DNA of 64,000 nt from Legionella quateirensis (GCF_001467955.1 NZ_LNYR01000041.1:616-64615); one strand, 5' to 3'. Positions 19,482 to 28,947 are shown, counted from the stretch's first letter. Notes: generated by a model not told the origin, from the letters alone. Numbers and translations: made by a program.

Positions 19482-20493
19482 GATTGATTAATGTCGATAA
19501 AATCCGATCAACGGTCGTTAGATCATTAAGAAGTTGCCCATGCCCGTGATTACTAGTAAACACGTGCGCATGAAGATTACCTGGAAGCATTGCGGCAGTG
19601 AATTCCACCCGTCCATCGCCCGGGGTCTTCACGCCATTTTGAAAATCCCATTGATATCCTTGCGCTGTAACCTGACAAATGAGCTGCGCAAGCGTTGGGT
19701 GATGCTGACCTGCCAATACGGCAAGGGGAGGCATTGCTAAGGCAGAGACCTGATCCGTTCTGCATACCTCATTACGAAAGCTTTTTGCCGCAGATAACGC
19801 TTCTTGTAGATGTTGGCGAGCATTTGATAATTGATCCCATGACAGTTTTTTTTGAAATATCGACAGATTCAAACGCTCCCAGGACAAAGGATCATACCAG
19901 TCATGTGCAACAGTGTTTCCATAGCGATCTACAATTCGATTGTTTTCTGTGTCAAGAGGAAAAAATAGATAGGGAGAGAACCAGGAAAAATGAGCTTCAT
20001 AATTCAAAATTCGATTATTCAAGCCAATACGAGTTCCTTGATGCATGTCTCGGGCAAAATCTATCCCCGATCCAAAAGGCGAACCAGCAAATAAAGCAGC
20101 GTGAAACAGCTCAGGGTTACTACGAATTACTGGTAATGAGATAAACCCGCCCAAACTATGAGCAATAAGTAACACCGGACCTTGTTGCGCATTAATCTCG
20201 CGAATAAATTGGAGCAGCTCTTCTGCCACAATCAATCCTTGTGCCCGCCAGTCATAAGAAAAAATATAAAAATGCTCTGTACGTTGGCGCATTAAATGCA
20301 AAAATGGAGCATAAATGGATTCCCATAAAATACGTTTCAGGACGCCTTGTGGGAGCAGTGGTTCACTGGCATAAAGGGGTTTACGATCAAGATTGAAGAC
20401 TTGTTTTAATCCCAGCCAACGTAACTGATGCGTGTCAGTAAGTAGTCGTGATCCTTTTATACCAGGTATAAATACTATGGGTATGGGTTTCAT
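19471..20493 (-). CDS. Alpha/beta hydrolase, LCAT/lipase-like
   Basis: A 340-residue protein with no signal peptide. The opening IPIVFIPGIKGSRL matches the HG/oxyanion region of lecithin:cholesterol acyltransferase-like lipases. FSYDWRAQG is a typical LCAT-family block, and AHSLGG (Ser113) is the nucleophile elbow. A His near the C-terminus (NHGHGQLL) can complete the triad. The ATG at 20493 overlaps the stop of the upstream gene as ATGA, which indicates translational coupling. It is thus a two-gene unit with the EF-hand membrane protein and faces the patatin gene. Confidence 0.8.
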   Translation of the reverse strand: MKPIPIVFIPGIKGSRLLTDTHQLRWLGLKQVFNLDRKPLYASEPLLPQGVLKRILWESIYAPFLHLMRQRTEHFYIFSYDWRAQGLIVAEELLQFIREINAQQGPVLLIAHSLGGFISLPVIRSNPELFHAALFAGSPFGSGIDFARDMHQGTRIGLNNRILNYEAHFSWFSPYLFFPLDTENNRIVDRYGNTVAHDWYDPLSWERLNLSIFQKKLSWDQLSNARQHLQEALSAAKSFRNEVCRTDQVSALAMPPLAVLAGQHHPTLAQLICQVTAQGYQWDFQNGVKTPGDGRVEFTAAMLPGNLHAHVFTSNHGHGQLLNDLTTVDRILSTLINLNL

Positions 20494-21770
20494 GATAAGT
20501 AATACTTCCAGATTGCCGGACAAGAGGCATAAAACTGTTCAAAATTTAATCCACTGGGAATCGTTTGCAAGAACTTCTTGATTTCATCGGCACACAATCC
20601 CCATTCAGTTAACAACAGCTTAAATTCCAGCTCGCCAATGATGCCCTGATTATAAATATCAAGTTGTTGAAAGACAAAATTAGCCTGATCTTTGATCGAC
20701 ATCTGGGTAGTAATTGAGAATGGTTTATTAAAATGAGAGCCCATTAACCATACTTTTTGATAAAAACTCATGAAATCGATGCCCTCTTCACGAGCAATCA
20801 GGGAAAACAACTCCTCCTTCAAAGGCGATTCAACCTTCCAATCCTGGGCAATGACCAGCCATTCTGCTGAGGAGAGGTAACTGTTTTGATCAATATCCAT
20901 TAAATCAAAGAATAACCTGGCGAGCTGCATATCAGTGAATGATTTGTTGGAGGAATACTCAGGATGCTGATGAATAATTTGTTGCACCCGATTTTTATCG
21001 AGGATAACTGGAATAACTCCATTGATCAGTTCAGTACGTTGATGTTCGAGGTACATGTCGTTTGTTTGTTGCGGTGAATGATGCAGAAGTTTTTGAAAAG
21101 CAAACAGATTAATCAGAATAAAAAAGACCAACAGAATATTACCCGCAGTACCAAGAATAATAGGCAGTAGCATAAAACAGGAAAATAGAATAGCAGCCGT
21201 ATATCGTGCGTAAGGAAACAATCCAACTATACGAAAGACCACATAAAAGACACGGCAAAGCACATAAATGTTCAAGCTGAAAAACAAACAGACAAGCCAA
21301 GGCAATCGTGAAGGATCCATCAACACGCTCACAGCAAAGAAACCATTTAAGAGCACTACAAAAATGTAGGCGGGAACCATAATTCCTTTGGCGCCAGAAA
21401 CTTCTGGAATCATATAGACTGCGGCTGGCAGGTGCAATAAAAGCGCGCTTAAAGCAGCGGCAAGGGCAAAGCCTGGCGAGTGCAACATTATGCCCAGAAT
21501 AGAGCAAATTAATTCAATACTGCCACCGAGAAGATGAATACCTAATACGATAACCCTGCGTTTATTCATGCTGTATTTGGGATGAGCATTTTCGAACCAA
21601 TGATACGCCAGGACAAATAAATTAAAACAAATCAATAATCCACCGATTAAATACTGACTCGGCGCAAGGACTATTAATTGCTGCTGACGAGCTATAAGGA
21701 AAAAAATGATCAGTGTTCCCAGCAAAAGTGGTGGATAAACTAATAAATTCGCCCTTATTCTTGTGTTCAT
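20490..21770 (-). CDS. Membrane protein with C-terminal EF-hands
   Basis: A 426-residue protein. About eight hydrophobic segments occupy residues 10-235. A cytosolic or periplasmic tail follows with one canonical EF-hand loop, DIDQNSYLSSAE (about 291-302: ligands D-D-N-Y-S-E at the expected spacing). A degenerate second hand, DIYNQGIIGELE, lies near residue 380. This suggests calcium-responsive behaviour, unusual for a bacterial membrane protein. AAGGA lies 7 bases before the ATG. The stop overlaps the start of the lipase-like gene. The transport or enzymatic role of the membrane half is not recognised. Confidence 0.7.
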   Translation of the reverse strand: MNTRIRANLLVYPPLLLGTLIIFFLIARQQQLIVLAPSQYLIGGLLICFNLFVLAYHWFENAHPKYSMNKRRVIVLGIHLLGGSIELICSILGIMLHSPGFALAAALSALLLHLPAAVYMIPEVSGAKGIMVPAYIFVVLLNGFFAVSVLMDPSRLPWLVCLFFSLNIYVLCRVFYVVFRIVGLFPYARYTAAILFSCFMLLPIILGTAGNILLVFFILINLFAFQKLLHHSPQQTNDMYLEHQRTELINGVIPVILDKNRVQQIIHQHPEYSSNKSFTDMQLARLFFDLMDIDQNSYLSSAEWLVIAQDWKVESPLKEELFSLIAREEGIDFMSFYQKVWLMGSHFNKPFSITTQMSIKDQANFVFQQLDIYNQGIIGELEFKLLLTEWGLCADEIKKFLQTIPSGLNFEQFYASCPAIWKYYLS

Positions 21771-21859
21771 CGTGCGTCCTTGCCATTCAATGTTTGGCTT
21801 TAAATCCCTGGATTAGATTTATTTTTAGATCAAATTATGTCTATTTGCAAAAAACTTTA

Positions 21860-21907
21860 TTTAGGGTGTGTTGACAATTCATCTCTTTATTTCCAACAGC
21901 CCCTGGT
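21860..21907. repeat. Internally deleted MITE
   Basis: The left end tttagggtgtgttgacaatt and the following ctctttatttccaac match the 8224-8300 element. The sequence then jumps straight to cagcccctgg, the last bases of the right end, as if the centre had been deleted. Confidence 0.6.
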
Positions 21908-21940
21908 ATTCAATATAAACGTTTTAGCGACACTCTTTAT

Positions 21941-22195
21941 TCAATAAGTACCCCAATCAAGTCTGCCTACATTTTGAGAATAACTGCAAAGACGTAAAGT
22001 GCGCAGATGAGTACTGCACACTTGATACAATGTAGTTAACCATTCATCATTGTTTTTGTAGAAACTGCCTTTTCCTAAATAAAAATAACGGTAACCGCAA
22101 TCTAAAGGAATTTTACCCAAAACATGATTTATTCGGAATCCAACTCCAGCCATTTCACGAGGGCTATGAATGCATTCCTTGTACTTTATGAACAA
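21941..22195 (-). pseudogene. C-terminal fragment of an outer-membrane barrel protein
   Basis: An 84-codon frame containing GYRYFYLGKGSF. This strand motif is typical of Legionella outer-membrane beta-barrel proteins near their C-terminus. There is no signal peptide and no plausible upstream half, and the frame starts abruptly inside a barrel-like stretch. It is read as a gene remnant. A short functional protein cannot be excluded. The surrounding 620-bp gap also holds a deleted MITE and the promoter region of the haloperoxidase-like gene. Confidence 0.4.
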
Positions 22196-22394
22196 GTTGC
22201 CATATCAAAATTAAATCGATTTAAATCATATTAGTTAAAAGCAAAAATTAATTATTGTGCTAATTTATACTTAGTGTACTAAAATTCATATCATAATAAA
22301 TTGTATCGTTTGAGCAGCTTCATTCTGAATAGTAAAATGATGATTCAAAACTGCCATTTACGGACATTTAAGGGATTGATTAAGGAGAGCGATT

Positions 22395-23228
22395 ATGGCA
22401 TATCTTACCGTAGGCAAAGAGCATTCTGTTGATATAAAACTCTATTACAAAGATTGGGGCAGCGGGCAGCCAATAGTATTCAGTCATGGTTGGCCTCTTA
22501 ATTCTGATGCCTGGGAAGATCAAATGCTCTTTTTAGCATCTCACGGGTATCGTTGTATTGCTCATGATCGTCGGGGGCATGGCCGCTCAGATCAACCCTG
22601 GAGCGGTAATAATATGGATACTTATGCCGATGATCTTGCTCAGCTTACTGAAGCACTTGATTTAAAAAATGCGATTCATGTTGGACACTCTACTGGCGGT
22701 GGTGAAGTGGTTCATTATCTTGCACGCCATGGTACTAAACGGGTAGCAAAAGCTGTATTAATTGGAGCTGTCCCTCCATTGATGTTGAAAACAAAGGAAA
22801 ACCCTAAAGGTTTACCCATCAATGTATTTGACAGCATTCGCTCGAATGTCATCAATGATCGATCTCAATTTTTCAAAGATCTAAGTGAGCCTTTTTATGG
22901 TGCGAACAGGAAGGACAGTAAAGTGACGCAAGGTGTCCGCGATTTTTTCTGGTTAATGGGTATGCAGGCAGGTATGAAAGGAGTATTTGACTGTATTAAA
23001 CAATTTTCCGAGGTCGATTTTACAGAGGATTTAAAGAAGATTGATGTACCTGTTTTGATTATACACGGTGATGATGATCAAATAGTTCCTATCGAAGATT
23101 CAGCCATGTTGTCTTCAAAATTACTTAAAAATTCGCAACTTAAGATTTATAAAGGCGCATCACATGGCTTATGTACCACACACAAAGATGAAGTAAACAA
23201 GGACTTGCTTGCGTTCTTTACCAGTTAA
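22395..23228 (+). CDS. Alpha/beta hydrolase of the cofactor-free haloperoxidase group
   Basis: A 277-residue cytosolic enzyme. The [13 protein letters not shown] and [13 protein letters not shown] blocks and the elbow GHSTGGGEV (Ser99) are characteristic of non-heme chloroperoxidase-like hydrolases. The acid is Asp228 (HGDDDQIVP) and the base His257 (GASHGL). Members hydrolyse esters and can perhydrolyse organic acids. AAGGAGAG precedes the ATG at good spacing. It converges with the SMP-30 gene, leaving only two bases between the stops. Confidence 0.9.
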   Translation: MAYLTVGKEHSVDIKLYYKDWGSGQPIVFSHGWPLNSDAWEDQMLFLASHGYRCIAHDRRGHGRSDQPWSGNNMDTYADDLAQLTEALDLKNAIHVGHSTGGGEVVHYLARHGTKRVAKAVLIGAVPPLMLKTKENPKGLPINVFDSIRSNVINDRSQFFKDLSEPFYGANRKDSKVTQGVRDFFWLMGMQAGMKGVFDCIKQFSEVDFTEDLKKIDVPVLIIHGDDDQIVPIEDSAMLSSKLLKNSQLKIYKGASHGLCTTHKDEVNKDLLAFFTS

Positions 23229-23230
23229 TT

Positions 23231-24127
23231 TTAAAACGCGGTGGAACAAATAAAGTGAGGTTCAGGTAAACCCCGAAATGGGGTTTTCATTGCAAATAAA
23301 CTCCCGGACAAAGGACTTTGTTGTAATTGTTCCTCACTAAGCCCCATGCGAGCAGAAGTAATGTAGAGTGTTGATAGATGAGGATCACCAAAAGCAACAC
23401 TGGTTGGTCGTGGTATTGGTAACTTTATAGTATTCACTTTTTGACCTTGTGGATCATAGCGATTAATACACCATCCATCCCACATGGCAACCCATAAAAA
23501 GCCATGAGCATCAACCGTCATACCGTCAGGTAATCCCGTAGATTCAGGGATGTTGATGAATGATTTTTTATCAGTAATCGCTCCTGAAAGTAAATCAAAA
23601 TCATAACGATAAATGGTGAGTGCCAATGAGTCTGAAAAATACAAAAATTTATTATCAGGACTAAAACCTATGCCATTGGACACAGTGAAACCATGGTCCA
23701 TGGATTTAAAGGTTAAGTCAGCAGATAATTGATAAAGTACCCCTATAGGCGATAACCAATCTTTTGCTGCAGTACCTGACCAAAAACGTCCTTGGCGGTC
23801 ACATTTGCCATCATTTAAAATAACTGCCTGATTTTCCTGTGGATTGGCGATGTGTTCTAATGAACCTGTTAAAAGATTAGCAAAAGCATATCCGTTTTCA
23901 ACAGTAACCAGTACCATCTCTGAAGAATATAAAGCGATACTTGTTACAATTTGTTCTAAAACTATTAACTCATCGGCACCTGTTTGAGGATTAAAACAAT
24001 GTATCGCAGGTTGTAAACAATCCAACCAATACAACACACCTTTATCTTTTGACCAAAGAGGGCTTTCTCCCAAGGTTGCTTCGGATCTGAAAATAACAGT
24101 TGGATTAAATGTATTCATAATATTCAT
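23231..24127 (-). CDS. SMP-30/gluconolactonase family protein
   Basis: A 298-residue six-bladed propeller enzyme. The metal-binding residues lie in LGESPLW (Glu), NDGKCDRQGRFWSGT (Asn), NGIGFSPDNKFLYFSDS (Asn) and LPDGMTVDAHGFLWVAMWDG (Asp), the order expected for SMP-30 lactonases. These enzymes open sugar lactones in the cytosol. An ATG three codons into the frame is the alternative start; neither has a strong ribosome-binding site. The next gene upstream is a divergent aldo/keto reductase. Confidence 0.88.
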   Translation of the reverse strand: MNIMNTFNPTVIFRSEATLGESPLWSKDKGVLYWLDCLQPAIHCFNPQTGADELIVLEQIVTSIALYSSEMVLVTVENGYAFANLLTGSLEHIANPQENQAVILNDGKCDRQGRFWSGTAAKDWLSPIGVLYQLSADLTFKSMDHGFTVSNGIGFSPDNKFLYFSDSLALTIYRYDFDLLSGAITDKKSFINIPESTGLPDGMTVDAHGFLWVAMWDGWCINRYDPQGQKVNTIKLPIPRPTSVAFGDPHLSTLYITSARMGLSEEQLQQSPLSGSLFAMKTPFRGLPEPHFICSTAF

Positions 24128-24328
24128 TATTGCCCATATTAATTAAAAAATCCAAAACCACGAAATTTTTCAGAGTATGGGATATTGAATCTCATGATAC
24201 TGGTAATTTACGTCTTCAATATCAATCGTATCAATGCAGGCGTAAATCCCTTTATTCAAAATGGATTTAACCATTATTTTATTCTATATCTATAATAATG
24301 CTTATTATGATTCTCGGGATCTGACGCG

Positions 24329-25339
24329 ATGAAGTACAGACATTTAGGGAAAAATGGTCCTATAGTCTCAGCCTTGGGCTTTGGCTGTATGGGGTTATCT
24401 GAATTTTATGGTGCCGCAACGTCAGAACAATCTGGAATCCAGATTATTCAATCCGCCTATCATCAATATGAGGTGACTCTATTTGATACCGCAGATATTT
24501 ATGGCAAAGGCGATAATGAAACCTTGGTTGGTAAAGCCGTCAAAGCATTTCGAGAACAGATTATCCTGACCACCAAATGTGGCGTAGTTAGAGAAGAACA
24601 TGCCAATCAAATGTCGGTCAATAACTCCCCAAAACACATCCGACAAGCCTGTGATGCAAGCTTAAGGAGACTGGCAACGGACTATATTGATGTGTATTAT
24701 TTGCATCGCTATGACTATCAAACTCCTATCGAAGAAATCATGATGGTCATGCACGATCTAATCCAGCAAGGTAAAATTCGTTTCGTTGGCTTATCTGAGG
24801 TTGATACGTCTACCATTCGAGCAGCTCATTCCATGCTTGATTCAAAACTTATAGCAGTCCAAACTGAGTATTCAATTCTAATCAGAGAACCAGCCAATGC
24901 AGTGCTTGGTGCGTGTCGCGAGTTAGGGATAAGTTTTGTAGCTTATTGTCCTATTGCGCGTGGTCTATTAAGCGGGACACTAAAGGACCCTCAATCGTTC
25001 GGACTGGAATCATTTGATTTTAGAACCCTTGTACCTCAATTCAATCCAGGTAATTTCGAACACAATCTGTCATTGGTAGCGGCAATAAGTGAGATAGGGA
25101 AAAAAAATGGATATACCCCAGCTCAACTATCCCTTGCCTGGTTACTTGCTCAAGGCGAAGATATTATACCCATTCCAGGAACCTCGAAAATTAATCATCT
25201 GGCTGAAAATATGAAGGCACTTGATATAGTTCTCGACAAGGAGGAACTTGAATCCCTGGAGCGGGCATATCAAGACAACCCGGTCGCAGGAAAAAGATTG
25301 TCTGAAGAATTAATAAAAATTTTTCATTTTAAGGAATAA
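24329..25339 (+). CDS. Aldo/keto reductase
   Basis: A 336-residue NADPH-dependent oxidoreductase with a TIM-barrel fold. The catalytic tetrad is visible: Asp53 and Tyr58 (FDTADIYG), Lys83 (LTTKCG) and His126 (YYLHRYD). The cofactor end carries PIPGTSKINHLAEN, as in the YajO/AKR13-like group. The physiological substrate is unknown. It is transcribed towards the NnrE-like gene 67 bases downstream and may share its transcript. Confidence 0.92.
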   Translation: MKYRHLGKNGPIVSALGFGCMGLSEFYGAATSEQSGIQIIQSAYHQYEVTLFDTADIYGKGDNETLVGKAVKAFREQIILTTKCGVVREEHANQMSVNNSPKHIRQACDASLRRLATDYIDVYYLHRYDYQTPIEEIMMVMHDLIQQGKIRFVGLSEVDTSTIRAAHSMLDSKLIAVQTEYSILIREPANAVLGACRELGISFVAYCPIARGLLSGTLKDPQSFGLESFDFRTLVPQFNPGNFEHNLSLVAAISEIGKKNGYTPAQLSLAWLLAQGEDIIPIPGTSKINHLAENMKALDIVLDKEELESLERAYQDNPVAGKRLSEELIKIFHFKE

Positions 25340-25406
25340 GGTATGAGTTGGTCAGGAGGGACAAACAGTTCTTTTTAAACTTTAAGCGAACTTCACGAGA
25401 ATTGAC

Positions 25407-26150
25407 ATGAAATCACCAGTACAACACGTCCCTGTCTACCAGGTAGCACAATTTCAACAATTAATGGATGCGGTTCAAAATCAATATCCTATTTCATGTT
25501 TAAAATTAATGCACGACTCGGGAGTTGCTGCTTGTGACCTTTTGACGCATCTTTGGCCAAACATCAAAAAAATAGCTGTCTTTTGTGGCCGTGGGGACAA
25601 TGGGGGGCAGGGATATGTGCTGGCTGAACAAGCACATCAACGAGGTCTTGATGTGACCGTTTATCAAGTGCGACATAGTTTGACGCCAACCAAACCAGAA
25701 AAAATGCATCAGGAGGTATGGGATGTAATGTGTTCCTGCCATCAACAAGGTATTCGATTACTCCCATACAGTAATGAGGTGAATCTTGATGAGCCGGAAC
25801 TTATTGTCGATGCGATTTTTGGAATTGGTTTACAAGGAAGGGTAACTGCCGAAATTGAGCTACTTATTAAACGATTGAAAGCTAGTGACATCCCTGTTTT
25901 AGCACTCGAAGTTCCAACAGGAGTTGAAGCCAGTTCTGGTATTATCGCCGGTATTGCACTCCCTGCCACAGCTACTATTACCTTTTTAGGAATGAAATCA
26001 GGTCTGCTGGCAGGTGAGGGCTCACATTATAGTGGTGAGGTTTTTTTAAACGATTTACACGCTCCTCCAGCTGTTTTTCACTCTGTACAGTCTACAGAGG
26101 AGATTTGCATGCATCACGCATTTAACAATACTTATTACTTAAAAAAATAA
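25407..26150 (+). CDS. YjeF N-terminal domain protein, NAD(P)H-hydrate epimerase-like
   Basis: A 247-residue protein equal to the epimerase half of Nnr, which repairs hydrated NAD(P)H. There is no C-terminal dehydratase domain. The Rossmann-like fold shows CGRGDNGGQGYVLA in place of the usual GxGNNGGDG, and VDAIFGIGL, which keeps the key Asp. The later block reads LEVPTGVEASSG instead of xDIPSG...TG. Two usually invariant acidic positions are therefore altered (D to Q and D to E), so epimerase activity is uncertain. A stand-alone partner or a second full-length Nnr elsewhere in the genome is likely. The start has only a weak ribosome-binding site. Confidence 0.75.
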   Translation: MKSPVQHVPVYQVAQFQQLMDAVQNQYPISCLKLMHDSGVAACDLLTHLWPNIKKIAVFCGRGDNGGQGYVLAEQAHQRGLDVTVYQVRHSLTPTKPEKMHQEVWDVMCSCHQQGIRLLPYSNEVNLDEPELIVDAIFGIGLQGRVTAEIELLIKRLKASDIPVLALEVPTGVEASSGIIAGIALPATATITFLGMKSGLLAGEGSHYSGEVFLNDLHAPPAVFHSVQSTEEICMHHAFNNTYYLKK

Positions 26151-26230
26151 AGGAACAAAATTAGATTGAAACGCTTTTAGAATATGCAAATTTGCGATTA
26201 TTCACATGTATTTTTAACTCTCCAGACTTG

Positions 26231-26262
26231 TTCGCGGGACGTCAAAAGCTGCATTGTCAACT
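26231..26262. repeat. Degenerate right half of the MITE
   Basis: tcgcgggacgtcaaaa is identical to the core of the 8224-8300 element; the following cattgtcaac matches its right end with changes. It lies in the 367-bp gap before the DUF3570 gene. That gap otherwise holds only AT-rich promoter sequence. Confidence 0.5.
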
Positions 26263-26517
26263 CAGCTGAATAGGCCTGACTTATTACCCTGAATTCTAAA
26301 TTCATGATGAATAGATGCTCAAAATGTTTCGTCAATATCCTACTCCACGCAATTAAGCATTTTATTAAATATAAGTGCTTGACTTATTTATCAAAAAAAG
26401 TAGCATGCCATTCACCTTAATACTTTTGCTAATACAAGTTTTAACCCCCTGATTTCTTTAAAATATGCATTATTAAATGGATTTACCAATGATCTCAGGC
26501 TAATGGATAGAGGCGTA

Positions 26518-28101
26518 ATGAAAAAACCATCAATTTTGTCATCGTTGTCAGCAGCAGCTGTACTATTACCTGCTTTAAATCATGCAACGCCGTCAATGGC
26601 ACAACAAGATACAAAAACAACCGATATTTCAGCATTTAAAAAAAAATATGAACCCTTAATAAATGCTCCTTCAGTTAATAATACCCCAGACTTATGTATT
26701 GCACCTTATGTTAAGAAGACATTGGACTTACAAACCATAAAAATATTTTGTGTCGAAGGTGATCCAGCTAAAAAAGACAGTACAAGTACTGATCCGGAAA
26801 CTGCAGTAAATGGAACCGTGGTTAGTACTACTGGGGATGGTACAGTTATTGCCGGAGATGGAACGGTTACTACGGGTGATGAAAGTACAACTGGAGACAA
26901 TGCAACCACCGGTACTGATGCAGAAAGCTCTGAATATGATCGTCATTCAGTTTTTGGTGTGGACTCAAAAGTATTTACCCGGCTAACCCGGCCAGTTAAG
27001 AATTTATTTGCTGATGTTGCTTTTATTCAAACAAATATCTATCACAATAACCGAGCTTATAATTTAAATCCCTTACGTCCTGATCCAATGAATCAAGTTG
27101 AAACCATCAATGGTTATTTTGAGATCCCATTTACAGAGCGAATGGATATTAAAGCAACCGTTGGTCGAGATGCAACAACCAGCGCTACTCCTTTTTCATA
27201 TGTTCAAATTAATTCTGCCGGAGATGTACGCCAAATAGTTACGGGACCATCAGTCAAGGATCAGCGTAATGATGGTATTGTTGATTTAAATTATTATGGT
27301 GATAACGCAACGTCCAAACTGCAAGTCGGTGCATCACGAGAATATGATTATAAATCAAATTTTGTTGGTGGTGAGACCAATCTGGATATTAATAATAAAA
27401 ATACAGTTTTAATCCTTGGCTCCAGTTATACATCTAATGATGTAATACCCGATCAACTAGGGGCAGTAACGCCCAGAATTGGTGGAACTAACTTTAATTG
27501 GCAAATATTGAGTGGCCTGACTCAAATTATTGATAATAAATCCATTGGGCAAATTGCCGTTACTTATTTTCTGGATAAAGGTTATTTGCGCGATCCGTAC
27601 AAGACCAATTTTGTACCTGATTCAAAAATTGGTTGGTCTGCGGCAGGGCGGTACATACATTACTTTCCAACCTTTCATGAGGGAAGTATTGATCTGAATT
27701 ATCGTTATTATCGAGATACCTGGGGAGTAAACTCCTCTACTTTTAAGACTATTTTTCGGCTCGCTTTAGCTAATGGCTGGGGACTGGAGCCTGGCGTGAG
27801 GTATTATTCACAAAATGGCAGTAAATTCTACAATTTGTTAGTGCCTCCATTTGCGCCCTTACCACCTACATCGATTTACTATACCAATTTGTATCAATTT
27901 GCTTCATTTGGACAAATTTCTGGATTACTGCAAGTCAATAAACAACTTAGTGCTGCAAATACAATCTATGTAGGTGGTTCCTATGGAAAAAGAAGAGCTT
28001 CATTACGATTAGGCGGTACAAAAATTACTAATCCGCATGAGCCTGTCTTTACACAAATGAATATTTCTGAAGTTTATATTGGAATAAAAGGTGTATACTA
28101 A
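26518..28101 (+). CDS. DUF3570-type outer-membrane barrel protein
   Basis: A 527-residue exported protein and first gene of the DUF3570/TlpA/DUF4266/ApbE operon. The signal peptide MKKPSILSSLSAAAVLLPAL favours ATG 26518 (GAGG just upstream) over ATG 26503. A low-complexity segment of TGDGT/TTGD repeats (about 95-135) precedes the barrel. The barrel has ~16 alternating strands with DUF3570-like blocks (YFEIPFTERMD, GASREYDYKSNF, LNYRYYRDTWGV, LEPGVRYYSQN) and ends in SEVYIGIKGVY, an aromatic outer-membrane C-terminus. It is probably the outer-membrane component of the system. Family assignment rests on these blocks and on the partner genes. Confidence 0.75.
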   Translation: MKKPSILSSLSAAAVLLPALNHATPSMAQQDTKTTDISAFKKKYEPLINAPSVNNTPDLCIAPYVKKTLDLQTIKIFCVEGDPAKKDSTSTDPETAVNGTVVSTTGDGTVIAGDGTVTTGDESTTGDNATTGTDAESSEYDRHSVFGVDSKVFTRLTRPVKNLFADVAFIQTNIYHNNRAYNLNPLRPDPMNQVETINGYFEIPFTERMDIKATVGRDATTSATPFSYVQINSAGDVRQIVTGPSVKDQRNDGIVDLNYYGDNATSKLQVGASREYDYKSNFVGGETNLDINNKNTVLILGSSYTSNDVIPDQLGAVTPRIGGTNFNWQILSGLTQIIDNKSIGQIAVTYFLDKGYLRDPYKTNFVPDSKIGWSAAGRYIHYFPTFHEGSIDLNYRYYRDTWGVNSSTFKTIFRLALANGWGLEPGVRYYSQNGSKFYNLLVPPFAPLPPTSIYYTNLYQFASFGQISGLLQVNKQLSAANTIYVGGSYGKRRASLRLGGTKITNPHEPVFTQMNISEVYIGIKGVY

Positions 28102-28130
28102 TTAGGATTTACATAACTTTGGAGGATGTA

Positions 28131-28613
28131 ATGAAAAAATACGGATGTTTCTTGTTTGTTACCATGGCCTTTGTTTCTAACCTTCTTTTTGCAGTAGGTG
28201 TAGGCGGCTCTGTACCCAATATTACTTTACCTTTAGTCTCTAATTCGTCAGCAAAAGTAAATGTCGCCGGCATCAATTCAAAATATGTGTTAATCGATTT
28301 TTGGGCTTCCTGGTGTGCTCCATGCAGGGTATCCATGTCAACTCTTTCCAAATTATCCAATAGCTTAGGTTCTAAAGGCTTCAAGGTTATTGGGATTTCC
28401 CTGGATAAAGATCCGGCGTTGGCCAAGCAGTTTCTAAAAAAATACCCAGCATCTTTTACTCAACTGCTTGATACCCAAGGCATATCGGCGCAACAATTTG
28501 GTTTGCCTAAAGTACCAACTTCATATTTGATTGGGCCAAATAAAAAAGTTATAGGTATTTTTCCTGGATATAATGAGGCAAATTTAAAAGCAATCAGAGA
28601 ATTGGTAAAATAA
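28131..28613 (+). CDS. TlpA-like thioredoxin, periplasmic
   Basis: A 160-residue exported thiol-disulfide protein. The signal (MKKYGCFLFVTMAFVSNLLFA) is followed by a thioredoxin fold with FWASWCAPCR (Cys62, Cys65) and a cis-Pro loop VPTSYLIG. These are marks of the TlpA/ResA/AhpC-TSA group, which reduce specific periplasmic disulfides. GGAGG sits 6 bases before the ATG at 28131; an in-frame ATG at 28119 overlaps that site and is rejected. As second gene of the operon it may keep the C-terminal cysteines of the DUF4266 lipoprotein reduced; that link is inference. Confidence 0.88.
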   Translation: MKKYGCFLFVTMAFVSNLLFAVGVGGSVPNITLPLVSNSSAKVNVAGINSKYVLIDFWASWCAPCRVSMSTLSKLSNSLGSKGFKVIGISLDKDPALAKQFLKKYPASFTQLLDTQGISAQQFGLPKVPTSYLIGPNKKVIGIFPGYNEANLKAIRELVK

Positions 28614-28620
28614 TATGAAC

Positions 28621-28655
28621 AATTCAAGACCCATGATTAAGGTGGGTCTTGAATT
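28621..28655 (+). terminator. Intra-operon hairpin between tlpA-like and DUF4266 genes
   Basis: AATTCAAGACCCA and TGGGTCTTGAATT form a perfect 13-bp stem with a 9-base loop, directly after the thioredoxin stop. Only ATTATTAG follows, so it may attenuate rather than end transcription, or protect the upstream mRNA. Confidence 0.5.
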
Positions 28656-28710
28656 ATTAGTCAGGCTCACAATCCTTAGCCTTAAATAGTTACACTACAT
28701 GGTATTCTTT

Positions 28711-28947
28711 ATGAAAAAGCTTAATTATTCGGCAGTTCGAATGCACGCATTTCTTTTTTTAGCAGTTATAGGATGTGTAAGTTGCTCCAAGGTAGAACCT
28801 TGGGATAAAGGCAACTTCACCAAAGCAAGCATGTCTCTTCAGCCTTGGTCTATTCCTGAATATATGAATAACAAAACCATTGAGAAAGCACTGGAGTCCT
28901 CACGTGGGGGCATCACTCTGGGAGGTGGAGGTTGTGGCTGTGGTTAG
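28711..28947 (+). CDS. DUF4266 small lipoprotein with GGGGCGCG C-terminus
   Basis: A 78-residue protein. A lipoprotein-type signal ends in the GCVSC box, so the mature protein is probably lipid-anchored at a Cys. KVEPWDKGNFTKASM matches the W-x-K/R-G opening of DUF4266. The C-terminus ends in GGGGCGCG, a Gly/Cys tail typical of the family. No catalytic motif is seen; it reads as a substrate or metal/redox carrier. Its last codons double as the ribosome-binding site of the ApbE gene, which it overlaps by 8 bases. An in-frame ATG at 28699 is an alternative start. Confidence 0.8.
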   Translation: MKKLNYSAVRMHAFLFLAVIGCVSCSKVEPWDKGNFTKASMSLQPWSIPEYMNNKTIEKALESSRGGITLGGGGCGCG

